Below are positions 8,504 to 17,037 of a stretch of DNA of 64,000 nucleotides, one piece after another. Made by a program: the position numbers and the translations under genes. A model generated the notes under the pieces. It searched no databases and was not told the origin of the DNA. It was given only the letters and a program-made list of their open reading frames with translations. The stretch is from Streptomyces caeruleatus (GTDB taxonomy: Bacteria > Actinomycetota > Actinomycetes > Streptomycetales > Streptomycetaceae): assembly GCF_001514235.1 (NCBI RefSeq), contig NZ_KQ948933.1, positions 54,405 to 118,404 on the forward strand. Direction: 5' to 3'. Numbering within the stretch: position 1 is the stretch's first letter; each line of letters opens with the position of its first letter.

Positions 8504-9609
8504 GGGGGTCCCTTCCTGGTGGGGGTCGTAGGACTCGGCGAACTGTCGTCGTACGGTGCGGAGAGCCGACCGGTGGTGCCCGGGTCGTTGTCCGGGGTGA
8601 ACCACGGCAGGGTCGAGGGAGGGGAGGCGAGGGCGTGTCTCGCCTGCGTGCGGGGCTTCAACCCCGGTATGCGCAGGGCCGGTCCGGGAAGGCGGAGTCC
8701 GCGGCGCCGGGTGGTCTGCCGTGGGCGTACGCGGTCCACGACCGCCATTCCGACGCGGAACACGGCCGCCGGGACGACCAGACAGACCAGGATCCAGAAG
8801 AGCGTCACGCCCCAGGGCCGGCCCACGCCCCAGCGCTGTTCGGCCATCACCTTGCCGCCGTACTTCAGCGAGACGGTGTAGTCGCCGTGCGCCCCGGCCG
8901 CGAGCTCCAGCGGCAGTTCGATCCGTGCCTTCCGGCCCGGCTGGACCGTGCCGCGCCACTGCTGTTCCTCCCACTGCGGCGCGAACACGCCGTGGGAGGT
9001 GCCGACCTGGAAGACCGGGTCCCGCACGGGTGAGGTGCCGACGTTGCCGACCGTGAACGCCAGCGTGCGTGCCGGCGGGGCGCCGAACCAGGTGAGCAGT
9101 CCACCGGAGCCGTCCAGCCGGGTGTCCGTGAGGACCGACAGGCGCCCGCCGGCCGGCTCCGCGGGCAGCGGCTCGACCGCGTGCCCGGCCACCTGGAAGA
9201 TCGCGTCGGCCTCGGCCTTCGCCCCGGTCACCGTCGCCACGTGCACCACGCACGGGCACGGCACGGGCGGCTCGGCCACCGGCAGCTTCCGGCTGAAACG
9301 GCCCTCGGCGTCCGTCGTCACGGCCCTGCCGTCCGCGTTGGCACAGGAGTTGGTGCCACCGGTCACACCGGTCGACGGCACGGACCGGCCGCAGATCAGG
9401 ATCATCAGCAGCGCCCGCGCCCGCCAGCCGCTCCCGGTCACGGTGACCGAACCGCCCGTCCCCGCCTGGGACTTGGAGAGCTTCACGCCGGGCGCGCCCT
9501 CCGCGGCCGCCGCGCTCCCGGCGCCCTGCGTCGGCAACAGCAGCGCCAGCACGGCCACCAGCGCCGCCACCGACGCCGGAACCCGCACCCCGCCGCCCCC
9601 GCCGTTCAC
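8500..9609 (-). CDS. Exported single-pass membrane protein of the surface-protein operon
   Basis: About 369 residues from a GTG at 9609 that overlaps the preceding stop (GTGA); the frame extends 11 codons further but coupling favours this start. There is an N-terminal signal (VAALVAVLALLLP). Then comes a beta-rich region opening VKLSKSQAGTGGSVTVTGSGW, an Ig-like or bacterial surface fold, containing cysteines. A second beta domain has TLAFTVGNVGTSPVRDP. A transmembrane helix (VTLFWILVCLVVPAAVF) and a basic, Pro-rich cytoplasmic tail of about 75 residues finish the protein. I recognise no enzyme. Its position between an LAATG protein and a DUF916-like protein suggests a structural role in one cell-surface complex. 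Confidence 0.75.
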   Translation of the reverse strand: MNGGGGGVRVPASVAALVAVLALLLPTQGAGSAAAAEGAPGVKLSKSQAGTGGSVTVTGSGWRARALLMILICGRSVPSTGVTGGTNSCANADGRAVTTDAEGRFSRKLPVAEPPVPCPCVVHVATVTGAKAEADAIFQVAGHAVEPLPAEPAGGRLSVLTDTRLDGSGGLLTWFGAPPARTLAFTVGNVGTSPVRDPVFQVGTSHGVFAPQWEEQQWRGTVQPGRKARIELPLELAAGAHGDYTVSLKYGGKVMAEQRWGVGRPWGVTLFWILVCLVVPAAVFRVGMAVVDRVRPRQTTRRRGLRLPGPALRIPGLKPRTQARHALASPPSTLPWFTPDNDPGTTGRLSAPYDDSSPSPTTPTRKGPP

Positions 9610-10490
9610 GTCCGTACTCCCGTCAACTCGGGCTGTGTGCAAGGGCGTTCGGGCGGCCCCGGTGACCCGCCGCCTTCGGCCTCCTCGTACGCCTTGCTAC
9701 GGCCCCTGCGGCGGCGTACGGCGACGAAGACACCCACCGCCGCCACCGCGCCTCCCACCACCCCCGCCAGCCCGGCCAGCCCGCCCCACGGCACGAACCG
9801 CGCCGACACCTTCGCCGTGTCGCGGGCCCCGCCCGACGCCGTCACCGTCAGTCGCACGTCTACGGCATCGAGCGCGGGCCGGTCGGGCCACGGCTCGGTG
9901 AGCCTCGTACGGCCGCCCGGGGGCAGGTCGACAGGGAGGGTGCGCGGGGCGCGGTCGAGGAGACGTCGGCCGAGGGCGCCGTCGACGCGGACGGCCAGCC
10001 GGGGGGTGAGGGGGGTCGTACCTCGGTTGACCAGCTCGTATGCGATGCCGTCGCCGCGTACGGTCACGTTTTCGACGGTGAGCGCGGAGAGCTCGGGGCC
10101 CGTGACGCGGAGGCGGAGCGGGACCGCCGCGGAGTGGCCGGCCGGGTCGCGGACGACGATCTCACCGGAGCGGTCACCCGGGCCCGCACCGGCCCCGACG
10201 GTCACCGTGAAGGGGACCTCGGCGCGGGTGCGGGCCGGGACGCGTACCCGGCTCTCGGCGAAGGCGATCGGGACGCCGGTGCCGTGCAGCCGTACGGTGA
10301 CCGGCGCGCCGCCCCGGTTCGTGACGGACACCGTGTCCTCCAGGACCGTCCCGGGCGCGCCCTCGGCGTAGAAGGACGGGCGGCCGCCGCCGGAGGGCGC
10401 GACGGACCAGGCCTCGGTGGCGGTCGCCGTGGGGGCGGCCGTCGACAGCAGGAGAAGGGACAGGGCCAGGACACGGACGGCTGACGACAT
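9606..10490 (-). CDS. DUF916/WxL-interacting-like exported membrane protein
   Basis: About 294 residues from the ATG at 10490, which has GGAG six bases before it; a TTG five codons upstream is less likely. A signal peptide (VLALSLLLLSTAAP) is followed by WSVAPSGGGRPSFYAEGAPG and DTVSVTNRGGAPVTVRLHG, which resembles the N-terminal beta-sandwich of DUF916 (WxL-interacting) proteins. A second Ig-like domain, a C-terminal helix (LAGLAGVVGGAVAAVGVFVAV) and a basic tail follow. In Firmicutes such proteins sit in csc/WxL clusters with LPxTG proteins. The same partnership here, with sortase-type proteins on either side of it, suggests an analogous surface complex; that is inference. Its stop overlaps the next start (GTGA). 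Confidence 0.75.
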   Translation of the reverse strand: MSSAVRVLALSLLLLSTAAPTATATEAWSVAPSGGGRPSFYAEGAPGTVLEDTVSVTNRGGAPVTVRLHGTGVPIAFAESRVRVPARTRAEVPFTVTVGAGAGPGDRSGEIVVRDPAGHSAAVPLRLRVTGPELSALTVENVTVRGDGIAYELVNRGTTPLTPRLAVRVDGALGRRLLDRAPRTLPVDLPPGGRTRLTEPWPDRPALDAVDVRLTVTASGGARDTAKVSARFVPWGGLAGLAGVVGGAVAAVGVFVAVRRRRGRSKAYEEAEGGGSPGPPERPCTQPELTGVRT

Positions 10491-10572
10491 CGGCGGCTCC
10501 GTCAAGGAGGTGCGGCGCGAAGCGCCTCGTTGAGGGGCGGTGGCGGGCGGCGGGCGGGATCCTGCGAAGCGG

Positions 10573-11259
10573 TCAGCGGCGTGCCGTCCGGCTCCTGCGC
10601 GTCAGCCACAGCGCGCCGGCCGCGCCCGCGAGCAGGACCGTGCCGCCGAGGGTGCCCAGGGCGAGCGCGGAGTCCTCGGGGCCGGTCTGCGGGAGCTCGG
10701 CGCCGGAGCCGGAGCCGCCCTGGCTCCCGCTGTCGGTTCCGCCGCCGCCCGCCGCCGTGACGTCGAGGGTCAGCGACGGTCCGGGGCTGTTGGTGGGCGT
10801 GCACGTGGTCGTCGTGCCGAGCGCCTTGATGGTGAGCACGCCTGCCGTGAAGGTGACCTTGCCGGTCTTCTTCGGGGTGTAGGTGCCCGTCAAGTCGTTG
10901 ATCTTGATGGGGGTGTTGGCGGGAATGGCCTCCTGGTTGGCCGGGCCGGTCACCGCCAGGGTGCCGCTGTCGGCACCGCCCAGTCTGATGGTGGCGCTCG
11001 GGTTCATCGCGCCCTTGCCCAGCTCGACGGGGCTGGACGAGACGCCCTTCTGCCACGACATGGTGATCTTGTAGCCGCTGCCGCTCTTGACGCCCTTGAT
11101 GTCGATGGGCGAGACGGCGCTCTTGTCGCCGATCGGCGTCTTGCAGGCGTAGTTGACGTCGACGACCTCGGCCATGGCCGCGGGGGCGGCCATCAGCACC
11201 GCCGATCCGGCCAGGGCCGCGGCGGTCGCGAGCGCGGCGGTTCGCTTCTGCTTCGACAC
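10573..11259 (-). CDS. Exported single-domain surface protein with LPQTG sorting signal
   Basis: A 228-residue protein and the first gene of the four-gene surface operon. It starts with GTG at 11259 behind GAGGGGAC. The signal peptide ends APAAMA. One domain of about 130 residues follows (VNYACKTPIGDKSAVSPIDI to IKALGTTTTCTP); it matches domain B of the 7112-8503 protein at many positions, including both cysteine-containing ends and DLTGTY. A short Gly/Ser stalk leads to LPQTG at residue 189, a hydrophobic helix and a TRRSRTARR tail, so a sortase should fix it to peptidoglycan. No sortase gene is in the window. The ligand or function is unknown. Confidence 0.85.
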   Translation of the reverse strand: MSKQKRTAALATAAALAGSAVLMAAPAAMAEVVDVNYACKTPIGDKSAVSPIDIKGVKSGSGYKITMSWQKGVSSSPVELGKGAMNPSATIRLGGADSGTLAVTGPANQEAIPANTPIKINDLTGTYTPKKTGKVTFTAGVLTIKALGTTTTCTPTNSPGPSLTLDVTAAGGGGTDSGSQGGSGSGAELPQTGPEDSALALGTLGGTVLLAGAAGALWLTRRSRTARR

Positions 11260-11442
11260 GGTCCCCTCATTCCTGACGGCACATCAGATCGGCCGTCAAG
11301 GTACGCCCGGGGCCTTGAGGAAGGAAGACACAGCGCACGCCGGAGTTGTGACGATCCGGCGCGCGCGTGAAGGGATTCGGGTGGAGAGGGTGACCCCTGG
11401 TAACCCGGGGTCAGGTCGAGCGGGGCACTTCGGCCGAAACGA

Positions 11443-12054
11443 TTACGCCGGTGCTCCCAGCTCGGCCCACACGGTCTTGCCCGCCACCCCTGGCGTCCGC
11501 ATGACGCCCCAGTCCAGGCAGAGCCGCTGCACGATGAACATGCCGTGGCCGCCGGGGCGGCCCGCGCGGTGCGGGGTGCGGGGTGCCGGCTGGCCCGTGC
11601 CGCGGTCGGAGACCTCGACGCGGATCACCTTGTTGTCGCAGGCGATCCACAGCTGGTCCGGGCCCTCGGCGTGCAGACAGGCGTTGGTGACCAGCTCGGA
11701 GACGACGAGCAGCACGTCCTCGGCCGCGGCCCGCTGGTCGGCGGTGGCGGCGGGCAGCCAGCCCCACGCGTACAGCGCCTGGCGGGCGAAGTCGCGGGCG
11801 AGCGGGACGACCCCGCTCTGGTCGCCGAAGTCCAGCCGGCGGACCTGACGCCCCGCGGCCGCCTGCGCCGCCGCCTCGGGCGCCGTGGACGGCTCGGGCC
11901 GCAAGGACGGCACGGCGCCCCCGCCGGACGCCTCCGCCGCCGGAGCGCCCTCGTCGGAGCCTCCCGTGGCGGGCACGTCCCCCTCCGACACCCCGGAAGC
12001 GCCGCTGGGCTCAGGGCCGCGGTCGCCCGGCGAGAAAGGCCGGGTGGTGCTCAT
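11443..12054 (-). CDS. HATPase_c anti-sigma-like ATP-binding protein
   Basis: 203 residues. The first 80 or so are low-complexity Pro/Ser/Gly/Ala. Then comes a GHKL ATP-binding domain with the N-box VVSELVTNACLHAEGP, the G1 box VEVSDRGTG and the G2 region GGHGMFIVQRL. This is the RsbW/SpoIIAB-like fold common in Streptomyces: such proteins bind sigma factors, or phosphorylate STAS antagonists. It lies beside a STAS protein (12296-12712) and a SigB/F-type sigma factor (12953-13894), suggesting a partner-switch module, although the 240-bp gap and many paralogues per genome leave the partner unproven. It carries no kinase dimerisation domain. Confidence 0.85.
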   Translation of the reverse strand: MSTTRPFSPGDRGPEPSGASGVSEGDVPATGGSDEGAPAAEASGGGAVPSLRPEPSTAPEAAAQAAAGRQVRRLDFGDQSGVVPLARDFARQALYAWGWLPAATADQRAAAEDVLLVVSELVTNACLHAEGPDQLWIACDNKVIRVEVSDRGTGQPAPRTPHRAGRPGGHGMFIVQRLCLDWGVMRTPGVAGKTVWAELGAPA

Positions 12055-12295
12055 CAGCGCTTCACCTCACCGATTCACCAGTTCAACGTTCACACGATTC
12101 AGAAGTCAGTACGCAGAGTCAGTACGCCAGTACACAAGTCCTTGCCTGATACGCCGGTCACACACGCCCCCACCCCCGGTGGCCGACATCACAGCCGACA
12201 GGTTTCAGGATGTCTCCTGCCCGACCGGGCCGAGGGAACACCCCTGTATTCGGCACGAATGATGTGACCTCTGATGCAGGGGCGGACGCGCGGGG

Positions 12296-12712
12296 TCAAC
12301 CCGCCCCGTCGGCCTCGTCGGCCCTGCCGGTCTCGGCGGCCAGAGCGGCGTCGAGCGAGTCGTGGACGGTGAAGACCGCCTCGGCCCCCGTGATCTCGAA
12401 CACGCGCGCGACCACGGGCAGCATCCCCGCGAGATGCACCCCGCCACCGGCGGCCTCCGCCTTCAGCCGCGCCCCGAGCAGCACGTTCAGCCCCGTGGAG
12501 TCACAGAACTCGAGCCGAGAGCAGTCGACGACCAGCCGACTGAAGCCCTTCTCGAGGCAGTCCTCAAGTGGCTCACGCAACAGATCGGCGGTGTGGTGGT
12601 CCAACTCACCCGCCGGGGTCACGACGGCACTGGAGCCCTCTTCCCGCACCTCGACCAGAAGTCGGCCAGACTGTGCGCTGCCGACCGTCCCGCGGTCCAT
12701 GCCGTGTCTCAC
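12296..12712 (-). CDS. STAS-domain anti-sigma factor antagonist
   Basis: 138 residues from an ATG at 12712 (MRHGMDRG; a second Met lies four codons in). The fold is a single STAS domain: VVTPAGELDHHTADLLREPL, then the phosphorylatable serine in EFCDSTGLNVLLGAR, then VFEITGAEAVF. RsbV/SpoIIAA-type antagonists sequester the anti-sigma kinase when unphosphorylated and so free the sigma factor. It is transcribed divergently from the sigma gene, 240 bp away. In S. coelicolor an antagonist (ArsI, from memory) sits next to sigI, which fits this layout. Confidence 0.9.
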   Translation of the reverse strand: MRHGMDRGTVGSAQSGRLLVEVREEGSSAVVTPAGELDHHTADLLREPLEDCLEKGFSRLVVDCSRLEFCDSTGLNVLLGARLKAEAAGGGVHLAGMLPVVARVFEITGAEAVFTVHDSLDAALAAETGRADEADGAG

Positions 12713-12952
12713 TCCCGACGTCGTGGCTGCTGACTGACGCTCTCGAACACTACGCCCTCCCTACGCCCTCCAACACCCGAACATCCACCCAGAATCGGAC
12801 ATTTCGGACCAGAGCGCACTTGCGGTGGGCTCACGAAAGCGGGTAGGGCTAGTAGAGACACGTAACCGAACTCGGCCGGCTTTGGAGGCGCCGCACACCG
12901 CAGTGCACGCACAGGCTTCGGCAGCCATATGCCGAGAACGATGGAGGACATC

Positions 12953-13894
12953 ATGTCACCCCGGCTCGACGCATCGCATACCCAGAGCGCGACGTCGGCA
13001 TCCCAACCGGAACATCTGGATCCCATCGAGCTGAACAGCGACGTACGTCCCGAATCCGGCCTCGGTCAGGAGTTCGGTCAGGACGACGCGCTCGCCGGGC
13101 TTCCGGACATCCCCCCGTACGACGAGGTGGGGCCGGTGGACGCGCGGGCCCTTTCCAAGACCCTCTTCGAGCGGCTGGAGTCGCTGGAGGAAGGGACCCA
13201 CGAATACTCGTACGTCCGCAACACGCTCGTCGAACTCAACCTCGCGCTGGTCAAGTTCGCCGCCTCCCGGTTCCGCTCGCGCAGCGAGCCGATGGAGGAC
13301 ATCATCCAGGTCGGCACCATCGGCCTGATCAAGGCGATCGACCGCTTCGAGCTCAGCCGCGGAGTCGAGTTCCCCACCTTCGCGATGCCAACCATCATCG
13401 GCGAGATCAAGCGCTTCTTCCGCGACACGTCGTGGTCGGTGCGGGTGCCGCGCCGGCTCCAGGAGCTCCGGCTCGACCTGGCCAAGGCCGGTGACGAGCT
13501 GGCCCAGAAGCTGGACCGCGCCCCGACGGTGGCGGAACTGGCGGAGCGTCTCGGGCTGTCCAAGGACGAGGTCGTCGAGGGCATGGCGGCGTCGAACGCG
13601 TACACCGCCTCGTCGCTGGACGCCCAGCCCGAGGAGGACGACGCCGAGGGCGCGCTGGCCGACCGGATCGGCTACGAGGACCACGGCATCGAAGGCATCG
13701 AGTACGTCGAGTCCTTGAAGCCGCTCATCGCCGAACTCCCGCCCCGGGACCGGAAGATCCTCTCCCTGAGATTCGTCGCGGGCCTGACCCAGTCGGAGAT
13801 CGGCGAGGAACTCGGCATCTCGCAGATGCATGTGTCCCGCCTGCTGTCACGGACGTTGATCCGGCTCCGCAAGGGGCTGACGGTCGAGGAGTGA
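12953..13894 (+). CDS. sigI: SigB/F/G-family RNA polymerase sigma factor (SigI-like)
   Basis: Directs RNA polymerase to stress or developmental promoters. I use the ATG at 12953 because GGAGG lies five bases upstream, giving 313 residues; an ATG at 12929 lacks such a site. Sigma-70 region 2 is seen in MEDIIQVGTIGLIKAIDRFELSRG and FPTFAMPTIIGEIKRFFRD. Region 3 has VPRRLQEL and APTVAELAERLGL, and region 4 has LPPRDRKILSLRFVAGLTQSEIGEELGISQMHVSRLLSR. The family is certain; the name sigI rests on remembered gene order with a STAS gene alongside. A GGGTAG hexamer at 12841 might be a stress-type -10. Confidence 0.9.
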   Translation: MSPRLDASHTQSATSASQPEHLDPIELNSDVRPESGLGQEFGQDDALAGLPDIPPYDEVGPVDARALSKTLFERLESLEEGTHEYSYVRNTLVELNLALVKFAASRFRSRSEPMEDIIQVGTIGLIKAIDRFELSRGVEFPTFAMPTIIGEIKRFFRDTSWSVRVPRRLQELRLDLAKAGDELAQKLDRAPTVAELAERLGLSKDEVVEGMAASNAYTASSLDAQPEEDDAEGALADRIGYEDHGIEGIEYVESLKPLIAELPPRDRKILSLRFVAGLTQSEIGEELGISQMHVSRLLSRTLIRLRKGLTVEE

Positions 13895-13947
13895 CCACCC
13901 GAGGAGTGACCACCCGAGGATCGGCGCCCTGCGTGCGCTGACCTGCG

Positions 13948-13994
13948 CTGTGCCCGGTGCCCCGCCGAATCTGTCGGCAGGACACCGGGCACAG
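13948..13994 (+). terminator. Hairpin terminator after the sigma factor gene
   Basis: A perfect 12-bp stem CTGTGCCCGGTG/CACCGGGCACAG encloses a smaller GCCGA/TCGGC hairpin. It begins 54 bases after the sigma-factor stop and precedes the next plus-strand gene. Confidence 0.75.
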
Positions 13995-14122
13995 GTGCGT
14001 TCGGGGGCGGGTTACCCACAGAAACCCTTTCCCCATGGCTTCCCTTCCTCCACTATGAGCCGTCATACCCGCCGGTAGGCCAGGACTCCGGGCGGGTCGC
14101 ACGGCTGCGAGGAGGCAGGCGG

Positions 14123-15694
14123 ATGGCTCGGGCCGACGACGGCAGGGACCCCGATCGCGGGATACACACGGGTGCCTCGGACGCGCGGCTCACCGAACTG
14201 CTGCGCGCCGACACGGCCACCGCGTACCCGGCGCTCCAGGAGCTGCGCGCCCGCCACCACGCGCCCGTCCTCGCCTACGCCCGCCTGTGCACCCCGAACG
14301 ACTCCACGGCCCGGCAGTTGGCGGCCCAGGCGTTCAGCCTGGCGGCCCGTCAGACGGCACGCGGCATCGACCCCGGCGTCCCCTGGCGCCACCAACTCCT
14401 GCTGCTGACCGCCCGCCTGGCCGGCACCTGGGCCACGGACGAGCGCGCGGCGGGCCTGGACCCGGGCCTGCTGCTCTTCCTGAACACGGCAGGCCCCGCC
14501 GGACCGGTCCCGTCCATGCTCACGGCGTTCCAGTCCCTGCCGTCCCGCACCCAGGGCCTGATCTGGTACGGCGTCGTGGACCGGGAGCCCACGGAGCGTA
14601 CGGCCGCTCTCCTCGGCCTCACCCGCGAGGACGTCACCTACGGCACGGACCCGGCGCTGCAGCAGCTGGCCCGGTCCTGCCTGCGCGCCCGCCTCGCCGC
14701 CTCCGACGACCCCGACTGCCCCGACTTCGGCCGCCTCATCGAGGAGTCCGTACGGCCGGACAGCCCCCGCGACAGCACCGATCTACACGCCCACATGGCG
14801 CGCTGCCCGCACTGCACGACGGCTTACGAGGAGCTGTCGGCGCTGCGGGACACGCCGCGCACGGCGCTGGCGGAGGGGCTGCTGCCGTGGGGCGGAACGG
14901 CGTATGCGGCGGCGGGCGCGGGCGAGCGGGGTGGTGACGGCCGGGCGGCCGGGCGGAGTCGGCCTGAGCGAGGGTGGCCGGAGCGAGGGTGGCCGGCGGA
15001 CCGGCGGCGGGTCGTGCTGGTGTCGGCCGCGATCGGGGTGGCCTTGCTGCCACTGGTCGCGTTCCTGGTGGCGCAGGGCGGGTCGTCGGCGCAGGATCCG
15101 GTGGCCTCGGTGAGCACCCCGCTGAGTGTGCCGCCGGTCGCGGTGACGGTGACGGCCACGGTGTCGGCGACGCCGTCGTCCTCCTCACCGTCGCCGTCCC
15201 GCAGCTCCAAGTCGCCGTCCCCGACGAGGAGTCCGACGCCGACGAAGACGTCCCGCCCGAAGCCGGCCCCCTCCCCCACACACCCGCCGAGCGGCACGTA
15301 CGCCCAGGTCGTGAACGTCTCCTCGGGGCTGTGCCTCGACGTGGGCAGCGCCTTCTTCAACGGCACCGACGTGGTCACGGTCCCCTGCGGTACGTCCCGC
15401 ACCCAGCGCTGGCGGGTCGACACGGCGCGCGGTGTGCTCCAGTCGGCCGCCGATCCCGACTACTGCCTGGACAGCCGGGGCGCGCCGGACCGGGGTCTCG
15501 GGGTCTGGACGTGCGACTCGGTCTACGGGTCCAACGGGCGGAACCTGCAGTTCCTGGTGGACGGCGACGGGATGATCCGACCGGCCATCGCCGTCGACCG
15601 GGCGGTGACGCCGGACGGGGATGCCGGGGACGGGCTGTCGCTGGAGCCGGTGAGCGGGGGTGCGGGGCAGCGCTGGAAGGCGGGAGCGGTGTGA
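14123..15694 (+). CDS. Sigma-like / zinc-finger / TM / ricin-B lectin fusion protein
   Basis: A 523-residue mosaic. Residues 1-200 resemble a degenerate ECF-type sigma or sigma-like helical region (YPALQELRARHHAPVLAYAR, then SLPSRTQGLIWYGVVDREP resembling region 4). At about 225-235 a putative zinc-binding HMARCPHC resembles the anti-sigma ZAS motif. A transmembrane helix lies near 298-316 (VVLVSAAIGVALLPLV). A Ser/Pro/Thr-rich extracytoplasmic stalk of about 80 residues leads to a ricin-type beta-trefoil with GLCLDVGSAFFNGTDV and QRWRV near its start and QRWKAG at its end. It therefore joins intracellular regulatory-type domains to an outside carbohydrate-binding module. It follows the sigma factor gene on the same strand but behind a terminator. 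Confidence 0.8.
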   Translation: MARADDGRDPDRGIHTGASDARLTELLRADTATAYPALQELRARHHAPVLAYARLCTPNDSTARQLAAQAFSLAARQTARGIDPGVPWRHQLLLLTARLAGTWATDERAAGLDPGLLLFLNTAGPAGPVPSMLTAFQSLPSRTQGLIWYGVVDREPTERTAALLGLTREDVTYGTDPALQQLARSCLRARLAASDDPDCPDFGRLIEESVRPDSPRDSTDLHAHMARCPHCTTAYEELSALRDTPRTALAEGLLPWGGTAYAAAGAGERGGDGRAAGRSRPERGWPERGWPADRRRVVLVSAAIGVALLPLVAFLVAQGGSSAQDPVASVSTPLSVPPVAVTVTATVSATPSSSSPSPSRSSKSPSPTRSPTPTKTSRPKPAPSPTHPPSGTYAQVVNVSSGLCLDVGSAFFNGTDVVTVPCGTSRTQRWRVDTARGVLQSAADPDYCLDSRGAPDRGLGVWTCDSVYGSNGRNLQFLVDGDGMIRPAIAVDRAVTPDGDAGDGLSLEPVSGGAGQRWKAGAV

Positions 15695-15730
15695 CCCGGG
15701 CGGCCTGACCGCCGGGCACCCCCTTGCCGC

Positions 15731-16945
15731 TCAGACCTCGCGCACGCCCCGTCGCCACACCTGGCTGACCAGCGGTACGCCGGGCCGGTAGGCCAGGTGC
15801 ACATGGCTCGGTGCGTCGAGGAGGAGCAGGTCGGCGCGGGCGCCCGGGGTGAGGCGGCCGATGTCGTCGCGGCGCAGGGCCGCGGCGCCGCCCGCCGTGG
15901 CCGACCAGAGCGCCTCGTCCGGGGTCATCCCCATGTCCCGTACCGCGAGCGCGATACAGAAGGGCACGGAGGACGTGAAGGACGAGCCCGGGTTGCAGTC
16001 GGTGGAGAGGGCTACGGTGGCGCCCGCGTCGAGGAGGCGCCGGGCGCTCGGCCACTCGGCGCGGGTGGAGAACTCGGCACCGGGGAGCAGGGTGGCGACG
16101 GTGGCGCTGTTCGCGAGCGCGTCCACGTCGGCGTCCGTCAGGTGGGTGCAGTGGTCGGCGGAGGCGGCGTCGAGTTCGACGGCGAGCTGGACGCCGGGGC
16201 CGTAGGAGAGCTGGTTGGCGTGGATACGGGGGTGCAGGCCCTTCGCCTTGCCCGCGGTGAGGATCGCGCGGGCCTGGTCGCCGTCGAAGGCGCCCTTCTC
16301 GCAGAAGACGTCGATCCAACGGGCGTACGGGGCACAGGCGTCCAGCATCTCGCCGGTGACGAGGGCGACGTACGACGCCGGGTCCTCGGCGAAGTCCGGC
16401 GACACGATGTGGGCGCCGAGGTAGGTGACCTCGGCGGTGTGGGCGGCGGCGATGCGCAGGGCGCGGGCCTCGTCCTCGACGGTGAGGCCGTAGCCGGACT
16501 TGGTCTCGAAGGTGGTGGTGCCCTGGCGGAGGGCCTCGTGGAGGTAACGGGTGAGGTTGGCCTCCAGTTCCCCGTCGCTCGCGGCACGGGTGGCGGCGAC
16601 GGTCGTACGGATGCCGCCCGCGCTGTACTGGCGCCCCGACATACGGGCGTTGAACTCCTGCGTGCGGTCGCCCGCGAAGACGAGGTGGGAGTGGGAGTCG
16701 ACGAAGCCGGGGACGACCGCCCGGCCGCCCGCGTCGACCCGATTGTCAGTGGCGGGTGCTTTGCTTTGATCACCGGTCCACACGACGCGGTCGCCTTCGA
16801 TGACGACGGCCGCGTCCTGGATCAGTCCGAGGGGGGATCCGTCACCGAGGGAGGGGTTGTTGGTGACCAGGCTGGCGATGTTCGTGATGAGCGTGCTTGC
16901 GGTGCTCGCGGAGTGGGCGGGGCTGACGGTCGTCGCGTTGCTCAT
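15731..16945 (-). CDS. hutI: HutI, imidazolonepropionase
   Basis: Hydrolyses 4-imidazolone-5-propionate to N-formimino-L-glutamate, the third step of histidine breakdown, in the cytoplasm. It is an amidohydrolase-superfamily metalloenzyme with the metal motif GFVDSHSHLVFAGDR, substrate residues in GIRTTVAATR and STDCNPGSSF near the C-terminus. I use the ATG at 16945 (MSNATTVSP, 404 residues), which has AAGGA just upstream. A second ATG at 17041 overlaps the hutF stop (ATGA) and would add 32 Pro/Glu-rich residues; translational coupling makes it a real alternative. It is last in the hutU-M20-hutF-hutI operon. Confidence 0.95.
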   Translation of the reverse strand: MSNATTVSPAHSASTASTLITNIASLVTNNPSLGDGSPLGLIQDAAVVIEGDRVVWTGDQSKAPATDNRVDAGGRAVVPGFVDSHSHLVFAGDRTQEFNARMSGRQYSAGGIRTTVAATRAASDGELEANLTRYLHEALRQGTTTFETKSGYGLTVEDEARALRIAAAHTAEVTYLGAHIVSPDFAEDPASYVALVTGEMLDACAPYARWIDVFCEKGAFDGDQARAILTAGKAKGLHPRIHANQLSYGPGVQLAVELDAASADHCTHLTDADVDALANSATVATLLPGAEFSTRAEWPSARRLLDAGATVALSTDCNPGSSFTSSVPFCIALAVRDMGMTPDEALWSATAGGAAALRRDDIGRLTPGARADLLLLDAPSHVHLAYRPGVPLVSQVWRRGVREV

Positions 16946-17037
16946 GGCGTCCTTGGTGGCCTGGTCGGCGGTGGGGTCGGGTTCGGGGGCGGCGAGGGGC
17001 GCGGGCTCGGGCCGCGCGGGCGGGAGGCCCGCGGTCG

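Noticed and set aside
12820..12850. SigB-type promoter with GGGTAG before the sigma gene
   Set aside because: The -10-like hexamer is present but no GNNT-type -35 is found at the right distance, so I mention it only as weak.
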